From Mesostigma viride (taxonomy: Eukaryota > Streptophyta > Mesostigmatophyceae > Mesostigmatales > Mesostigmataceae): a DNA stretch of 64,000 nt. How positions within the stretch are numbered: the stretch's first letter is position 1; every line of letters begins with the position of its first letter. The stretch spans positions 883,127-947,126 of the forward strand of contig RPFO01000436.1 of the NCBI GenBank assembly GCA_009746045.1, in the 5' to 3' direction. The position numbers were made by a program, and so were the translations under genes. This document shows, one piece after another, positions 63,880 through 64,000 of the stretch. A model generated the notes under the pieces. The model worked only from the letters and a program-made list of their open reading frames with translations. It was not told the DNA's origin and did no database searches.

Positions 63880-64000
63880 TTACTGCTTGTTGTTGTTGGA
63901 GGGGCCGCCCTGACCCTTCTTGCCGGGGCCCTTCTCCAGCTTGTGCTGAAGCTTCCCCATGCTCATCGCGTCCCCGACCGCCGGAGACGCCAGCATTGCC
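63880..64000 (-). CDS. DIRS copy 2 ORF1, C-terminal end (cut by window edge)
   Basis: The minus-strand frame reads 'AMLASPAVGDAMSMGKLQHK' and ends 'GGPSNNNKQ' with TAA at 63,882-63,880. It is nearly identical to the end of ORF1 of copy 1 but has Ala for Val and an extra Gln before the stop. The remainder lies beyond the window. Confidence 0.75.
   Translation of the reverse strand, partial: AMLASPAVGDAMSMGKLQHKLEKGPGKKGQGGPSNNNKQ

Larger units (their letters stand above)
60660..64000 (-). mobile_element. DIRS-type retrotransposon, copy 2 (inverted, runs off window)
   Basis: Minus-strand relative of 45,242-49,430 with high nucleotide similarity throughout: ORF1 end (from 64,000 to 63,880), RT (63,669-62,266), RNase H (about 62,300-61,550) and tyrosine recombinase (about 61,710-60,800). 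Its 3' end differs from copy 1 after the recombinase ('GCCCAGGCCCGGAGTTTTG') and runs to about 60,660 instead of ending in AATG repeats. Confidence 0.85.

Overview
The window is nuclear DNA of a eukaryote, most likely a green-lineage alga. It has few genes, long introns, C-rich 3' splice sites and abundant retroelements and satellites, and there are no operons. The lineage call rests on a fully reconstructable CCR4 deadenylase gene of the plant type (N-terminal Cys/His finger plus EEP nuclease domain). The species cannot be named from the sequence; a chlorophyte or prasinophyte with a large repeat-rich genome fits.

Layout. 1-9.8 kb is repeats: a 697-bp inverted-repeat element in a 17-bp direct repeat, two SINE-like copies, a head-to-tail series of 5'-truncated LINE fragments separated by (GATG)n arrays, and several tandem repeats. 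9.8-13.8 kb holds minus-strand exons of an Ala-rich protein with a splicing-factor-like motif, then the FHA domain of a NIPP1-like protein phosphatase-1 regulator. 15,375-23,542 (+) is CCR4, eight exons, 607 codons when the first donor of exon 7 is used. 23.5-37 kb is intergenic DNA with a restriction-like-endonuclease (RLE) non-LTR retrotransposon, L1-like ORF1 fragments and decayed ORFs. 37.2-55.3 kb (-) is an ankyrin-repeat gene whose 102-bp, phase-0 exons are separated by introns full of transposons: a DIRS-type tyrosine-recombinase retroelement, a non-coding element with two identical 334-bp repeats, a diverged inverted relative of that element, and 1.7 kb of (CCCA)n/(CCCG)n. 55.3-64 kb has LINE and other repeat fragments, a 0.5-kb (CATC)n array and a second, inverted DIRS copy that runs off the window.

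Most notable observation. In CCR4, the end of exon 7 (catalytic-Asp motif TLDYVFYT plus the following donor CAG|GT) is amplified into 22 perfect-length 27-bp units. This gives 22 in-frame competing 5' splice sites: the first yields a normal 607-residue protein, and later ones add multiples of nine residues. Decayed copies of 'exon end + donor' also lie downstream of the true donors in other introns of CCR4 and in the neighbouring minus-strand genes, which suggests a local habit of duplicating 5' splice sites.

CCR4 (mRNA deadenylation), NIPP1-like (nuclear PP1/splicing regulation) and the Ala-rich protein (possible spliceosomal U2AF-ligand motif) are housekeeping RNA-biology genes. The rest is mostly mobile DNA in various stages of decay.
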